Assembly (NCBI GenBank): GCA_022791975.1
Contig: JAAWAC010000037.1
Location: 1-36,388, forward strand
Source of the DNA: Lachnospiraceae bacterium
GTDB taxonomy: Bacteria > Bacillota > Clostridia > Lachnospirales > Lachnospiraceae
Reading direction: 5' to 3'
Length of the DNA: 36,388 bases
Part shown: positions 1-8,100 of the stretch, piece after piece
Layout of the letters: every line of letters starts with the position of its first letter
How positions within the stretch are numbered: the stretch's first letter is position 1
Position numbers and translations under genes: made by a program
The notes under the pieces: model-generated
The model's database searches: none
What the model was told of the DNA's origin: nothing
The model's input: only the letters and a program-made list of their open reading frames with translations

Positions 1-156
1 GCTGTTTTTCTTGTTCCGCATCCGAGCTACCTCTGCCCCACCCTGGAAAGATTTCCCTTCGCCTTCGCTCTCTGAAATCTTTCCGGGCATTGTCCGCTCT
101 GATGCTGTTTTTCTTGTTCCGCATCCGAGCTACCTCTGCCTCACCCTGATGCTGTT
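1..156. repeat. Imperfect direct repeats, unit about 103 bp
   Basis: A 45-base segment beginning GCTGTTTTTCTTGTTCCGCA at position 1 recurs at 104-148 with one mismatch, and a third copy starts at about 150 but stops after a few bases. The spacer between the copies carries an 11-bp inverted repeat (45-55 with 74-84, GGAAAGATTTC/GAAATCTTTCC) that can fold into a hairpin. No convincing gene is seen here. It lies just downstream of the Rrf2 gene and looks like an interspersed intergenic repeat rather than coding sequence. Confidence 0.75.
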
Positions 157-174
157 TATTCCAGTTCCTCCTGA

Positions 175-630
175 TTAGTTGGAGCAGCAGATGCCTGCGG
201 AGGGCGCCGCCTCCTGAACCTCCCTGCTCTCCTCAATCAACTGGCTCAATTTTATTTCATCCACGGTCTGATTGATGCTGTCGTTGATGCGTTTCCACAC
301 ATATTTTGTCACACACCCATCTGCTCCGCTACAGCCCTCCTCTTTTAGCCCTGGGCATTGCACCGGGTCCAGAGATCCCTCCAGTGCCCGCAGGATATCT
401 CCAACAGAAATATCCTCTGCTGGCCTGGCCAACACGTACCCGCCCCCGGCCCCCCGGACGCTGGATACCAGGCCTGCCTTTCTCAACTTGGCGATCAGCT
501 GTTCCAGATAGCTCTCGGAAATATTCTGTCTGGCGGCAATGCTGGCAATGGATACTGTCTCTTGTTCGCTGTGCAACGCCAAATCAATCAACGCCCGCAG
601 ACCATATCTGCCCTTTGTGGATAACTTCAT
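175..630 (-). CDS. Rrf2 family transcriptional regulator, probable Fe-S sensor type
   Basis: The protein of about 151 residues begins MKLSTKGRYGLRALIDLA, the typical start of Rrf2/IscR-type winged-helix regulators. The DNA-binding helix follows (SIASIAARQNISESYLEQL), then the wing (SSVRGAGGGYVLARP). Three cysteines lie in the loop after the dimerisation helix (CPGLKEEGCSGADGC, spacing C-x7-C-x5-C), close to the Fe-S ligands of IscR (C-x5-C-x5-C). Cluster binding is therefore plausible but not shown. An upstream in-frame start would add 27 unlikely residues; this start has AGGTGA at the right distance. The gene is divergent from the flippase gene and has its own consensus promoter and palindromic operator, so autoregulation is likely. 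IscR, CymR and NsrR-like roles cannot be separated from sequence alone; no isc/suf genes are nearby. Confidence 0.9.
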   Translation of the reverse strand: MKLSTKGRYGLRALIDLALHSEQETVSIASIAARQNISESYLEQLIAKLRKAGLVSSVRGAGGGYVLARPAEDISVGDILRALEGSLDPVQCPGLKEEGCSGADGCVTKYVWKRINDSINQTVDEIKLSQLIEESREVQEAAPSAGICCSN

Positions 631-649
631 ACAAATCACCTCATATAAT

Positions 650-707
650 TCCGAGTGTTTTACTCGGATATCGTAATGATAATAGCACTGTATTTCTGTT
701 CTGTCAA
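650..707 (-). promoter_or_regulatory. Promoter and palindromic operator of the Rrf2 gene
   Basis: On the minus strand TTGACA (702-707) and TATTAT (679-684) are separated by exactly 17 bp. Just past the expected start point is the inverted repeat TCCGAGT-N5-ACTCGGA (650-668). Its position over the early transcript fits repression. The same -35, spacer edges, -10 and palindrome recur at 27871-27933 before a different gene. That the Rrf2 protein binds here is inference. Confidence 0.82.
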
Positions 708-752
708 GCATCTTTCCGGAATATATTCATAAAAAAAGAGCAAAGTAATCCT

Positions 753-2093
753 ATGAAAAAAAGCCATCCGCTTCTGACAGGAGCACTTATATTAACCCTT
801 ACAGGGATTGCCACAAAAATAATCGGATTCTATTATAAAATATTCTTAAGCCGCATGATTGGTGCGGAGGGACTGGGCCTCTATCAAATGATATTTCCTG
901 TTTTCGGCATCTGCTTTTCTCTCACCATCGCGGGTATTGAAACCTCCATCTCCCGCTTTGTGGCTGGGGAAGCCGTGAGAGGAAACAGCCGGGGAGCCCG
1001 CAGAATGCTATCCATGGGACTTTTTTTGTCTTTCAGCCTCTCTCTTTTGGCGGCTTTTTGCCTTTATCACAGCGCAGACTTTTTAGCAGTTCGTTACCTA
1101 AAGGAAGCCCGGTGCGGGGTGCTGCTGCGGTTTCTGGCCTTTTCCCTGCCCTTTTCTGCCTGCCATTCCTGCGTCAGTGGCTATTACTATGGGTTGAAAA
1201 AAACAGGTGTGCCTGCTCTCTCCCAGCTTTTGGAGCAATGCGCCCGGGTGGGAAGCGTGTATCTTCTGGCCTCTGTCTGTATGGAAAAAAATATTGCCCC
1301 CTCCCCGGTATTGGCAGTTCTGGGACTTGCCATAGGAGAATTTGCCTCCATGCTTTTTTGCGTCACTGCCCTGACTTTCTCACCTGCTCCCAAAAGCATC
1401 TCCGGACTTCCCACCTTATCTCCCAGTAGCTGCATACGGCATATTGTACATATGTCTCTGCCCCTTACTGGAAACCGAGTGGTTATGAATGTGCTGGCCA
1501 GCATGGAAGCCATTTTAATTCCCCTGACTTTGCAGGCTCACGGACTGGACACAGGGACTGCCTACAGCGTTTACGGCACTCTTACCGGAATGTCCCTCTC
1601 CTTCATTATGTTTCCCAGTGTGATCACCAGCTCCATCTCCGTACTGCTCCTGCCCTCTGTCTCTGAGCTACAAGCCGCAGGCAATTATACTCGCATCGGA
1701 GATACCATCCGAAAGGCCATCTATTTTTGTCTTCCCTTTGGCTGCTTTTGCACTGTATTTTTTCTCATCACCGGAAAATATCTGGGCACCTTCTTTTTCC
1801 ACAGCGCTTTAGCGGGAGATTTTATCCTGACCCTCTCCTGGATCTGCCCTTTCTTATACATGAATGCCACCTTAAACAGCATTCTCCACGGCCTGGGGCG
1901 CACCAGTATTACTTTCCGAAACAATGTAATCGGGATTACCATTCGCATTCTTTTCACCCTCCTGTGTGTCCCCGCCTATGGCATTCAGGGATATCTCTGG
2001 GGCCTTCTGGCCAACCAGCTGACCATCACCCTTCTGTGTCTAGGTGGACTGCGGGAATTTCTCCAGGAGAGGCCTATAAAATCCCGGATCTAA
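753..2093 (+). CDS. SpoVB-like polysaccharide/lipid flippase (MATE/MVF superfamily)
   Basis: This polytopic membrane protein of 446 residues starts MKKSHPLLTGALILTLTGIATKIIGF. The opening segment, followed by KIFLSRMIGAEGLGLYQMIFP, is the recognisable N terminus of SpoVB-like members of the multidrug/oligosaccharidyl-lipid/polysaccharide exporter superfamily. About a dozen hydrophobic segments run to the C terminus. Known relatives flip lipid-linked sugars; SpoVB acts in spore cortex formation. The protein is somewhat shorter than Bacillus SpoVB (just over 500 residues), so a general envelope-sugar flippase is equally possible. The open frame extends far upstream antisense to the Rrf2 gene, but homology begins only at this ATG. 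The ribosome-binding site is weak (AAAGAG-like). The gene is divergent from the regulator and ends before a strong terminator. Confidence 0.83.
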   Translation: MKKSHPLLTGALILTLTGIATKIIGFYYKIFLSRMIGAEGLGLYQMIFPVFGICFSLTIAGIETSISRFVAGEAVRGNSRGARRMLSMGLFLSFSLSLLAAFCLYHSADFLAVRYLKEARCGVLLRFLAFSLPFSACHSCVSGYYYGLKKTGVPALSQLLEQCARVGSVYLLASVCMEKNIAPSPVLAVLGLAIGEFASMLFCVTALTFSPAPKSISGLPTLSPSSCIRHIVHMSLPLTGNRVVMNVLASMEAILIPLTLQAHGLDTGTAYSVYGTLTGMSLSFIMFPSVITSSISVLLLPSVSELQAAGNYTRIGDTIRKAIYFCLPFGCFCTVFFLITGKYLGTFFFHSALAGDFILTLSWICPFLYMNATLNSILHGLGRTSITFRNNVIGITIRILFTLLCVPAYGIQGYLWGLLANQLTITLLCLGGLREFLQERPIKSRI

Positions 2094-2124
2094 AGGCGTG
2101 GCCAGAAAACCTGGTCCTTCACCT

Positions 2125-2160
2125 AAAAAAGTCTGCCTTTATTATTGGGCAGACTTTTTT
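2125..2160. terminator. Bidirectional intrinsic terminator
   Basis: AAAAAAGTCTGCC and GGCAGACTTTTTT form a stem with a run of T on both strands. It ends the flippase transcript on plus and the aroF-side transcript on minus; the two genes converge here. Confidence 0.9.
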
Positions 2161-2181
2161 GTTCTTCCATCTTCAATTTTC

Positions 2182-3210
2182 TCAACACCGCTCCGCAATC
2201 TCGTAAATCAAGCGCTCGGATTCCTCCCAACCCAGGCAGGGATCCGTGATAGATTTTCCATACACATGGTCATGGACACCCTGACAGCCCGGCTCAATAT
2301 AGCTCTCGATCATCACGCCCTTTACCAGCTTGTGAATCTCCGGCGCCAGAGAACGGCTGTGAAGCACTTCCTTTACAATGCGGATCTGTTGTTCATACTG
2401 CTTATTAGAATTTGAATGATTGGCATCCACAATGGCCGCAGGATTTTTTAAATCCCGTTCCCCGTAGAGCTCCAGCACCCGCATCAAATCCTCATAGTGA
2501 TAGTTAGGCAGATTGACCCCCCGCTTGTTCACAGCACCCCGCAGAACCACATGAGCCAGATCGTTTCCACCTGTGGCCACATCCCAGCCCCGATAAATAA
2601 AAGAATGCCCTTGTTGGGCCGCAGTTACGGAGTTCATCATCACCGCAAAATCACCGCTGGTGGGATTCTTCATCCCTGTGGGAACATCAATGCCGCTGGC
2701 CACCAGACGATGTTGCTGGTTTTCCACAGACCGGGCTCCCACTGCAATATAAGACAAAAAGTCCATCACATACCGCAAATTTTCCGGATAGAGCATCTCG
2801 TCAGCAGCAGTCAATCCTGTCTCTTCAATAGAGCGAATATGCATATGGCGAAGGGCAATAATTCCCGCCAGTGGGTTTGGCTTTTTTTCCGGATCTGGCT
2901 GGTGCATAATTCCTTTGTAGCCCTCCCCGGTAGTGCGGGGCTTATTCGTATAAATTCTTGGTATAAGAATAAGCTTGTCCTTTACCTTTTCCTGCACAGG
3001 GACCAGCCTGTTTACATAATCGCAGACTGCATCTTCATTGTCCGCGGAACAAGGACCGATAATCACTAAAAATTTATCGCTCTCTCCGGTAAACACCTGG
3101 CGAATCTGCCTGTCCCTCTCTTCCTTTATCTTAGCCACAGCCTCCGGAACCGGATACATTTTTCTGGTTTCCACTGGTGTGGGAAGCTTCTGTATAAAAT
3201 CAAATGCCAT
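2182..3210 (-). CDS. aroF: 3-deoxy-7-phosphoheptulonate (DAHP) synthase, class I AroF/G/H type
   Basis: The enzyme condenses phosphoenolpyruvate and erythrose 4-phosphate to DAHP, the first step of the shikimate pathway, in the cytoplasm. The 342 residues match the usual length of the E. coli AroF/AroG/AroH type. Visible marks are the early IIGPCSADN motif with the metal-binding cysteine, RIYTNKPRTTGEGYKG in the PEP site, ARSVENQQHRLVASG, GMKNPTSG, and the late VDANHSNSNK and GVMIESYIEPG segments with metal ligands. The protein lacks a fused chorismate mutase domain. It follows xerD by only 14 bases and is likely last in that transcript. Which aromatic amino acid inhibits it cannot be told from this reading, so the symbol stands for the family. 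Confidence 0.93.
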   Translation of the reverse strand: MAFDFIQKLPTPVETRKMYPVPEAVAKIKEERDRQIRQVFTGESDKFLVIIGPCSADNEDAVCDYVNRLVPVQEKVKDKLILIPRIYTNKPRTTGEGYKGIMHQPDPEKKPNPLAGIIALRHMHIRSIEETGLTAADEMLYPENLRYVMDFLSYIAVGARSVENQQHRLVASGIDVPTGMKNPTSGDFAVMMNSVTAAQQGHSFIYRGWDVATGGNDLAHVVLRGAVNKRGVNLPNYHYEDLMRVLELYGERDLKNPAAIVDANHSNSNKQYEQQIRIVKEVLHSRSLAPEIHKLVKGVMIESYIEPGCQGVHDHVYGKSITDPCLGWEESERLIYEIAERC

Positions 3211-3224
3211 TGCTGTCTCTCCTT

Positions 3225-4094
3225 CTACCCCCGGGGATGTGCCTTTGCGTAGATTTCTCTGGTTCTTCCCGTATACATCATGGTGGTGGAAATGTCTGAA
3301 TGTCCCAGCATTCCCTGCACCAAATGCAAATCCGCCCCATTATCCACCAGATGGGCCGCAAAGGAATGCCGCAGGGTATGGGGGGTAATCTCCGTCTGAA
3401 TCCCTGCCTGCTTGGCATACTGCTTCAGCAGCTTCCAAAACCCCTGGCGGCTCATGCTCTTTCCTGAACAGTTGGGAAAAAGCACATCGCTTTCCTCTCC
3501 CAGAAGAGCCTGTCTAGGACCATCCAAATAAGTAAGGAGTGCCTTCTTGGCCTCCTTTCCAAATGGAATGATCCGCTCCTTGTCCCTATCCCTGCAAATT
3601 ATGTATTCCAGATTCAGATTCACATGGTCAAGCCTTAGACTTATCAGCTCTGTCACCCGAATTCCTGTGGCATAAAGAAGCTCCAGCATGGCCCGATCCC
3701 GCATACCCTTAGGCGTCCGGTCATCCGGTTGCCTTAAGAGCGCAGCCATCTCCTCAATGGTTAAAATATCTGGAAGTTTTTTCTCTACTTTCGGCGGCTT
3801 CAACCCCTGGGCAGGATTAACCCGCACCTTTCCGATCTTAAACAGATAGGAATAAAAGGCCTTCATGGATGCAATACTTCTTGACACAGTAGCCGCAGAT
3901 AAACCCTGCTTCTCCAGCACCAGAATATACGAGTTCAGATTGGTTTCCGTGGCCCTCTCCGCCCGAAAAACATTCTGCTGCTCCAAAAAAACCATCAGTT
4001 TCCGCAAATCTCTCTGATAAGAAACCTCCGTGTTCTCTGACGTTTTTTTCTCATCATGCAAGTACAAAATAAACCTGCGAATCTCTTGTTCCAT
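3225..4094 (-). CDS. xerD: Site-specific tyrosine recombinase XerD
   Basis: XerD acts with XerC at dif to resolve chromosome dimers during division. The 289 residues carry an N-terminal SAM-like core-binding domain (about 1-90) and a C-terminal catalytic domain. All active-site residues are visible: R146 (ATGIRVTEL), K172, H239 and R242 (HTLRHSFAAHL), H265 (GHSDISTT) and nucleophile Y274 (MMYTGRT). Length and the chromosomal setting, next to spoIIM as in Bacillus (spoIIM-fur-xerD), favour the housekeeping enzyme over a phage integrase. It has its own promoter and is followed closely by the DAHP synthase gene. Confidence 0.94.
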   Translation of the reverse strand: MEQEIRRFILYLHDEKKTSENTEVSYQRDLRKLMVFLEQQNVFRAERATETNLNSYILVLEKQGLSAATVSRSIASMKAFYSYLFKIGKVRVNPAQGLKPPKVEKKLPDILTIEEMAALLRQPDDRTPKGMRDRAMLELLYATGIRVTELISLRLDHVNLNLEYIICRDRDKERIIPFGKEAKKALLTYLDGPRQALLGEESDVLFPNCSGKSMSRQGFWKLLKQYAKQAGIQTEITPHTLRHSFAAHLVDNGADLHLVQGMLGHSDISTTMMYTGRTREIYAKAHPRG

Positions 4095-4143
4095 ACGTAT
4101 TTTCCCTCAACCGCTTTTCTCCCCATAGTGCTATGCATTACCT

Positions 4144-4172
4144 ATTATAGTAATAATTTTTAAGAAAATCAA
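4144..4172 (-). promoter_or_regulatory. Promoter for xerD and the DAHP synthase gene
   Basis: TTGATT (4167-4172) and TATAAT (4144-4149) lie 17 bp apart on the minus strand, about 50 bases before xerD. The rest of the 227-base xerD-spoIIM gap (4095-4321) holds only a small GC-rich inverted repeat near 4183-4202; no small gene was recognised. Confidence 0.75.
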
Positions 4173-4321
4173 TGGTCTTTTTTCCCGGAAAATCCGGGGA
4201 AATCCATGAAATTCTTCCTATGTACAATATCTTGGTTTTCTCTGTTTTTTGTCCACCAGATCTAGTAAAAAGTCTCCATAATTTCTTTTTGGATTTTAAA
4301 AAAGGACATCTCCCACAGACC

Positions 4322-4888
4322 TTACACCCGGCTCAACAAGGCCTTCAGTAACATAGGATTTACATAACTTTCCAAAATTCCACCCACAATCACCAGCAGG
4401 GCTGTAACCCCGAAAGCCGCTATGTAAGTTCCATTCCATCTTTTTTGCTGAGACATCTCATAGATGTGCAAAAGCCCAAAGAGAAAGGCCGGAAAATAAA
4501 TCAGATATTGGGGAAACATGCTGATCACACAGAGTAAAATGCCAGCCATCCCCAGCTTTAGTACTGCCATGGTCAGAATCAATCCCAAGGAAAAGCCCGC
4601 CCACAAGCTGAACATCAGTACGGTCATACTGCCAATAACCGTCAACCCCATAAGCCACAGAAAGGTTATAAGGGATAGACGGGATTTTAAAATATATGCC
4701 AGCAGATCTAAAGGCGAATAGTCCATATATTGATATTTGGAGAAGAAATAGCTGCTCATTAGCATATTCTGATTATCTGCCCGTCCCAGGAGAATGATAT
4801 AAAAAACTCCCAGAACAAAGCCTGTCAGAAAAAATACCGTCAACTTCTTTTTCTTTGCTTCCCGCCCCTTGCTCCCCAATAATTCCAT
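4322..4888 (-). CDS. spoIIM: Stage II sporulation protein M
   Basis: SpoIIM is an integral membrane protein of the DMP peptidoglycan-degrading complex (with SpoIID and SpoIIP) needed for engulfment during sporulation. The 188 residues contain a basic N terminus followed by about five hydrophobic segments, with the family-like FPQYLIYFPAFL stretch in the second half. The neighbouring xerD supports the call, because the same pair lies together in Bacillus. A GTG five codons upstream is also open, but the ATG used here has GGAGG seven to eight bases before it. That ribosome-binding site is buried in the 3' arm of a strong hairpin, suggesting that readthrough transcripts from proC are not translated. 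Confidence 0.87.
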   Translation of the reverse strand: MELLGSKGREAKKKKLTVFFLTGFVLGVFYIILLGRADNQNMLMSSYFFSKYQYMDYSPLDLLAYILKSRLSLITFLWLMGLTVIGSMTVLMFSLWAGFSLGLILTMAVLKLGMAGILLCVISMFPQYLIYFPAFLFGLLHIYEMSQQKRWNGTYIAAFGVTALLVIVGGILESYVNPMLLKALLSRV

Positions 4889-4930
4889 AAAAAATCCTCC
4901 CACATACTAAAAGTATATGAGAGGATTTTA
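4885..4930 (-). terminator. Hairpin after proC that also covers the spoIIM ribosome-binding site
   Basis: On the minus strand an 18-bp stem (4913-4930 with 4891-4908, two G-U pairs, 4-base loop) is followed by TTTTTT, giving an intrinsic terminator for proC. The 3' arm contains the GGAGG of spoIIM, so the same structure can block initiation on any transcript that reads through. Confidence 0.8.
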
Positions 4931-4945
4931 AAAATATGTCTCTTT

Positions 4946-5743
4946 TTAGCCCAGGTCCTCTGCTCTCTCATAACAAGCCCTGCAAGCCTCCAACACTGCG
5001 CTACGAAAGCCAGCCTTCTCCAGAGCCGCCACGCCTGCTATAGTCGTCCCGCCAGGAGAGCACACCTGGTCCTTTAGGGCTCCTGGATGCTGCCCCGTCT
5101 CCAGCACCATTTTAGCTGCGCCAGCCACCGCCTGGGCCGCAAAGGCATAGGCCTCCTTCCGGGGCATTCCAAATTGCACTACCCCATCGGCCAGAGCCTC
5201 AATAAACATATACACAAAGGCTGGGGAGCTGCCGCTGGCGCAGACCACCGCGCTCATCTGCTTTTCATCTACCTTTTCATAGCGGCCCACTGCACCGAAA
5301 AGTTTCTCCAAAACTGCAAGCTCCTCCTGCTCATAGTCTGTGCTGCAATAGGCCAGGCCTGTAATGCCCTCGCCGATCAGCGCCGGTGTATTGGGCATGG
5401 CCCGCACAATCCGCCGATCCGATCCCAGCCGCTCCTGCAACTTGGCAATGGTAATGCCTGGAGCCAGGGAGATCACCACATGTTCCGGAGTGATCACATA
5501 ATGAATCTGCTTTAGTACCTCATCGTAAAACTGAGGCTTTACTGCCAAAACCAGGTATTTACAGGCATTGGCACACTCCGCATTGCTGGGTGCAAAGGGC
5601 ACCTTTGTCTCTGCCGTAATTCGCTGCCTGGTCCCATCAGTCCTGGCCGTATAAAGGAGCTCCTCCGGAGAAAAAACCTTCAAAGCTCCCTTTAGAAGGG
5701 CTGTGCCCATATTTCCCATTCCAATAAAACCGATTGTTGCCAT
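4946..5743 (-). CDS. proC: Pyrroline-5-carboxylate reductase
   Basis: ProC reduces 1-pyrroline-5-carboxylate to L-proline with NAD(P)H, the last step of proline synthesis. The 265 residues start MATIGFIGMGNMGTALLKG, a Rossmann dinucleotide-binding turn at the N terminus. The dimerisation-domain signature follows in the C-terminal half (KDQVCSPGGTTIAGVAALEKAGFRSA in pieces). An open frame continues 22 codons upstream but lacks family similarity, whereas this ATG has a GGGGAGG site six bases before it. It sits between rny and spoIIM, with a hairpin on either side, so it may be a single-gene unit read by leakage from the rny transcript. No separate promoter with good boxes was recognised. Confidence 0.95.
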   Translation of the reverse strand: MATIGFIGMGNMGTALLKGALKVFSPEELLYTARTDGTRQRITAETKVPFAPSNAECANACKYLVLAVKPQFYDEVLKQIHYVITPEHVVISLAPGITIAKLQERLGSDRRIVRAMPNTPALIGEGITGLAYCSTDYEQEELAVLEKLFGAVGRYEKVDEKQMSAVVCASGSSPAFVYMFIEALADGVVQFGMPRKEAYAFAAQAVAGAAKMVLETGQHPGALKDQVCSPGGTTIAGVAALEKAGFRSAVLEACRACYERAEDLG

Positions 5744-5850
5744 ATATGCCTCCCCTTTCCTTTGTGTGGGTGTTGCTTCTTTTTTTGTTGCTTGTTTCTG
5801 GGTTTGCACCCCTAAGACCGCTGTGCCTCACGACTCATTGCTTCACGCAG

Positions 5851-5883
5851 AAAGAGGATAGTCGCTTATGCGCTATCCTCTTT
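5851..5883 (-). terminator. Hairpin after rny
   Basis: AAAGAGGATAG and CTATCCTCTTT pair with an 11-base loop between rny and proC. On the minus strand the T tract after the stem is short (TTTC), so it may be a weak terminator or an RNA-processing or stabilising structure. Confidence 0.6.
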
Positions 5884-5917
5884 GATTTCATTTCCTTTTG
5901 TAACCCGGCCTGTCCAC

Positions 5918-7462
5918 CTACTTTGCGTAGTCGGTGACCCGGCTTTCCCGAATTACGTTTACTTTGATCTGTCCCGGATACTCCAGCTCAGCTTCTATCT
6001 GCTTCGAAATGTTTCTAGCCAACAATACCATTGAGGCATCGTCCACTTGCTCCGGAACTACCATTACTCGAATCTCTCTTCCCGCTTGAATCGCAAAAGA
6101 CTTGTCTACTCCCTTAAAAGCATTCGTAATTTCTTCCAGCTGCTTCAGCCGATTGGTATATGTCTCCAGCGTCTCTCTCCTGGCTCCCGGTCTGGCAGCG
6201 GATATGGTATCTGCTGCTTGTACCAGACAGGCAATCAGGGACGTGGGCTCCACATCTCCATGATGGGCTTCTACTGCGTTAATAACTGTTGCTGACTCTT
6301 TGTATTTCTTGCACAAATCTGCTCCGATTTGAATATGTGATCCTTCCACGTCATGGTCAATGGATTTTCCAATATCATGTAAAAGTCCTGCCCGCTTGGC
6401 AATCCGCACGTCTACGCCTACCTCGCCGGCCAATAGGCCTGCCAGCTGCGCCACCTCAATGGAGTGCTTTAAGGCGTTTTGCCCATAGCTGGTACGGAAT
6501 TTCATTCTACCCAAAAGCCGGATCAGCTCCGGATGAATTCCATGAACGCCAACTTCTAATGTGGCTGCCTCACCTTCCTCACGTATCATAACCTCTACTT
6601 CTTTTTGGGCCTTTTCAACCATCTCCTCGATTCTGGCCGGATGTATCCTTCCGTCCACAATCAGCTTCTCCAGCGCAATCCTTGCCACTTCTCTACGGAT
6701 TGGATCAAATCCGGATAAAATCACTGCCTCCGGCGTATCATCAATGATTAAATCAATGCCGGTCATAGTTTCCAGAGTACGAATATTTCTACCCTCTCTG
6801 CCGATGATTCTCCCCTTCATCTCGTCATTCGGAAGCTGCACCACAGATATGGTGGTTTCCGCCACATGGTCCGCAGCACATTTCTGAATGGCCGTTACCA
6901 CATATTCCTTTGCCTTTTTATCGGCTTCTTCCTTTGCTCTGCTCTCAAGCTCCTTGACCAGCACAGCGGTTTCATGCTTTACTTCGTCTTCAACAGTTTT
7001 TAACAAGTACTCTTTTGCTTGTTCGGAGGTAAGACCTGAGATTCTTTCCAGTTCCTGTACTCTTTGGGACGAAAGCTTTTCCAGCTCCGCATACTTCTTG
7101 GTCAGCTGCTCCTCCTTGGCGTTAAAGTTCGCCTCACGCCTCTCCAGAGAATCCGCTTTTTTATCCAGCGTTTCCTCCTTGGACAGTACCCGGCGTTCAT
7201 AACGTTGGAGCTCTGCTCTGCGTTCCTTGCTCTCCTTTTCGAGTTCGTTCCTGGTTTTCAGCGTTTCTTCCTTCGCCTCCAACAGGGCCTCCCTCTTTGA
7301 CCGTTCTGCAGTCTTTAATGCGTCATCTATGATTTCCCTTGCCTTTTCCTCAGCATTTCCGACCTTTTTCGCACTGATATTTTTTAGGATCGAAACTGTT
7401 ATGAGAATCGTAAGGGGTACCGCGACAACTAGTGCAATTAAAATAGGCACAACATTCTGCAC
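5918..7462 (-). CDS. rny: Ribonuclease Y
   Basis: RNase Y is the membrane-anchored endoribonuclease that starts bulk mRNA decay in many Firmicutes. The 514 residues match the family. They comprise an N-terminal membrane helix (about 4-27), a long charged coiled coil (about 30-200), a KH RNA-binding domain ([16 protein letters not shown]), and an HD domain with the catalytic HD pair in [12 protein letters not shown] and the upstream [10 protein letters not shown]. The start is GTG: the sequence AAGGAGG lies seven bases before it, and the next methionine is far inside the protein. Position after recA-recX is common in Clostridia. Confidence 0.96.
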   Translation of the reverse strand: MQNVVPILIALVVAVPLTILITVSILKNISAKKVGNAEEKAREIIDDALKTAERSKREALLEAKEETLKTRNELEKESKERRAELQRYERRVLSKEETLDKKADSLERREANFNAKEEQLTKKYAELEKLSSQRVQELERISGLTSEQAKEYLLKTVEDEVKHETAVLVKELESRAKEEADKKAKEYVVTAIQKCAADHVAETTISVVQLPNDEMKGRIIGREGRNIRTLETMTGIDLIIDDTPEAVILSGFDPIRREVARIALEKLIVDGRIHPARIEEMVEKAQKEVEVMIREEGEAATLEVGVHGIHPELIRLLGRMKFRTSYGQNALKHSIEVAQLAGLLAGEVGVDVRIAKRAGLLHDIGKSIDHDVEGSHIQIGADLCKKYKESATVINAVEAHHGDVEPTSLIACLVQAADTISAARPGARRETLETYTNRLKQLEEITNAFKGVDKSFAIQAGREIRVMVVPEQVDDASMVLLARNISKQIEAELEYPGQIKVNVIRESRVTDYAK

Positions 7463-7508
7463 AGGAGCACCTCCTTATTTAGTTTTCATTGTGCAATACA
7501 ACACCTCA

Positions 7509-7537
7509 ATTCTATACTTATTTTGGAATTATGTCAA
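7509..7537 (-). promoter_or_regulatory. Promoter for rny
   Basis: TTGACA (7532-7537) and TAGAAT (7509-7514) lie 17 bp apart on the minus strand. Matching 9-base inverted arms ATTGTGCAA (7488-7496) and TTGCACAAT (7554-7562) flank the promoter; their meaning is unknown. Confidence 0.78.
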
Positions 7538-7578
7538 GCAAACTCTTGTTTTTTTGCACAATAATTCTTCCCTATCTC

Positions 7579-8049
7579 CTATTCATCTTCTGGCATAAGG
7601 TATAAAGCCCGACGAATATCCTCCGGTGCAAAGCCCCTGCGTATTAAAAACTGATAAAATCGTTTCAGCTCTTCCCTGCTGGCTGTTTTGGGATCAACCT
7701 TTTTCTTTTCCATCCAGCGCCGAATCAAAGGACCCTCATCATTCTCCTGTATCTCCCGGAAAGCCTGCTCCAGAATCTCCCGGGAAACGCCCTTTTTAAA
7801 TAAAAGCTCCTGCTGCATCTGACGTCTGCTCTTGGTCTGGCCCTTGTACTGGATATAATTTTTCGCGTAGCGCAGATCATCTATGTAGTGATAGGATTTC
7901 ACATATTCTATGGCATCCTCCACAATCCCAGGCGGGTAATTCTGCTCCAGCTTCCTGCGAAGCTCCTGCTCTGTTCTGTCCATGCGCTCCAACAGATACA
8001 GGGCGCGGTGCCTGGCCTTTTTTCTCTCATCCATGCTTATGTCACACAT
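7579..8049 (-). CDS. recX: Regulatory protein RecX
   Basis: RecX modulates RecA filaments and is usually encoded just after recA. The 156-residue, highly charged helical protein shows the repeated three-helix units of the family, for example ALYLLERMDRTEQELRRKL near the start, YIDDLRYAKNYIQ in the middle, and a final FLIRRGFAPEDIRRAL. It follows recA after 51 bases and should share the LexA-controlled transcript. Neither the first ATG nor the second, five codons later, has a clear ribosome-binding site, so the exact start is uncertain and low translation relative to RecA is likely. Confidence 0.92.
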   Translation of the reverse strand: MCDISMDERKKARHRALYLLERMDRTEQELRRKLEQNYPPGIVEDAIEYVKSYHYIDDLRYAKNYIQYKGQTKSRRQMQQELLFKKGVSREILEQAFREIQENDEGPLIRRWMEKKKVDPKTASREELKRFYQFLIRRGFAPEDIRRALYLMPEDE

Positions 8050-8100
8050 TTTCTATGTTAAATCCTGTTGAATTTCTCAAAAATAGTCCCCACGCACTCT

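Noticed and set aside
306..752. Open frame extending the flippase gene 149 codons upstream
   Set aside because: It runs antisense across the Rrf2 gene and has no protein-like pattern; homology begins at the ATG at 753.
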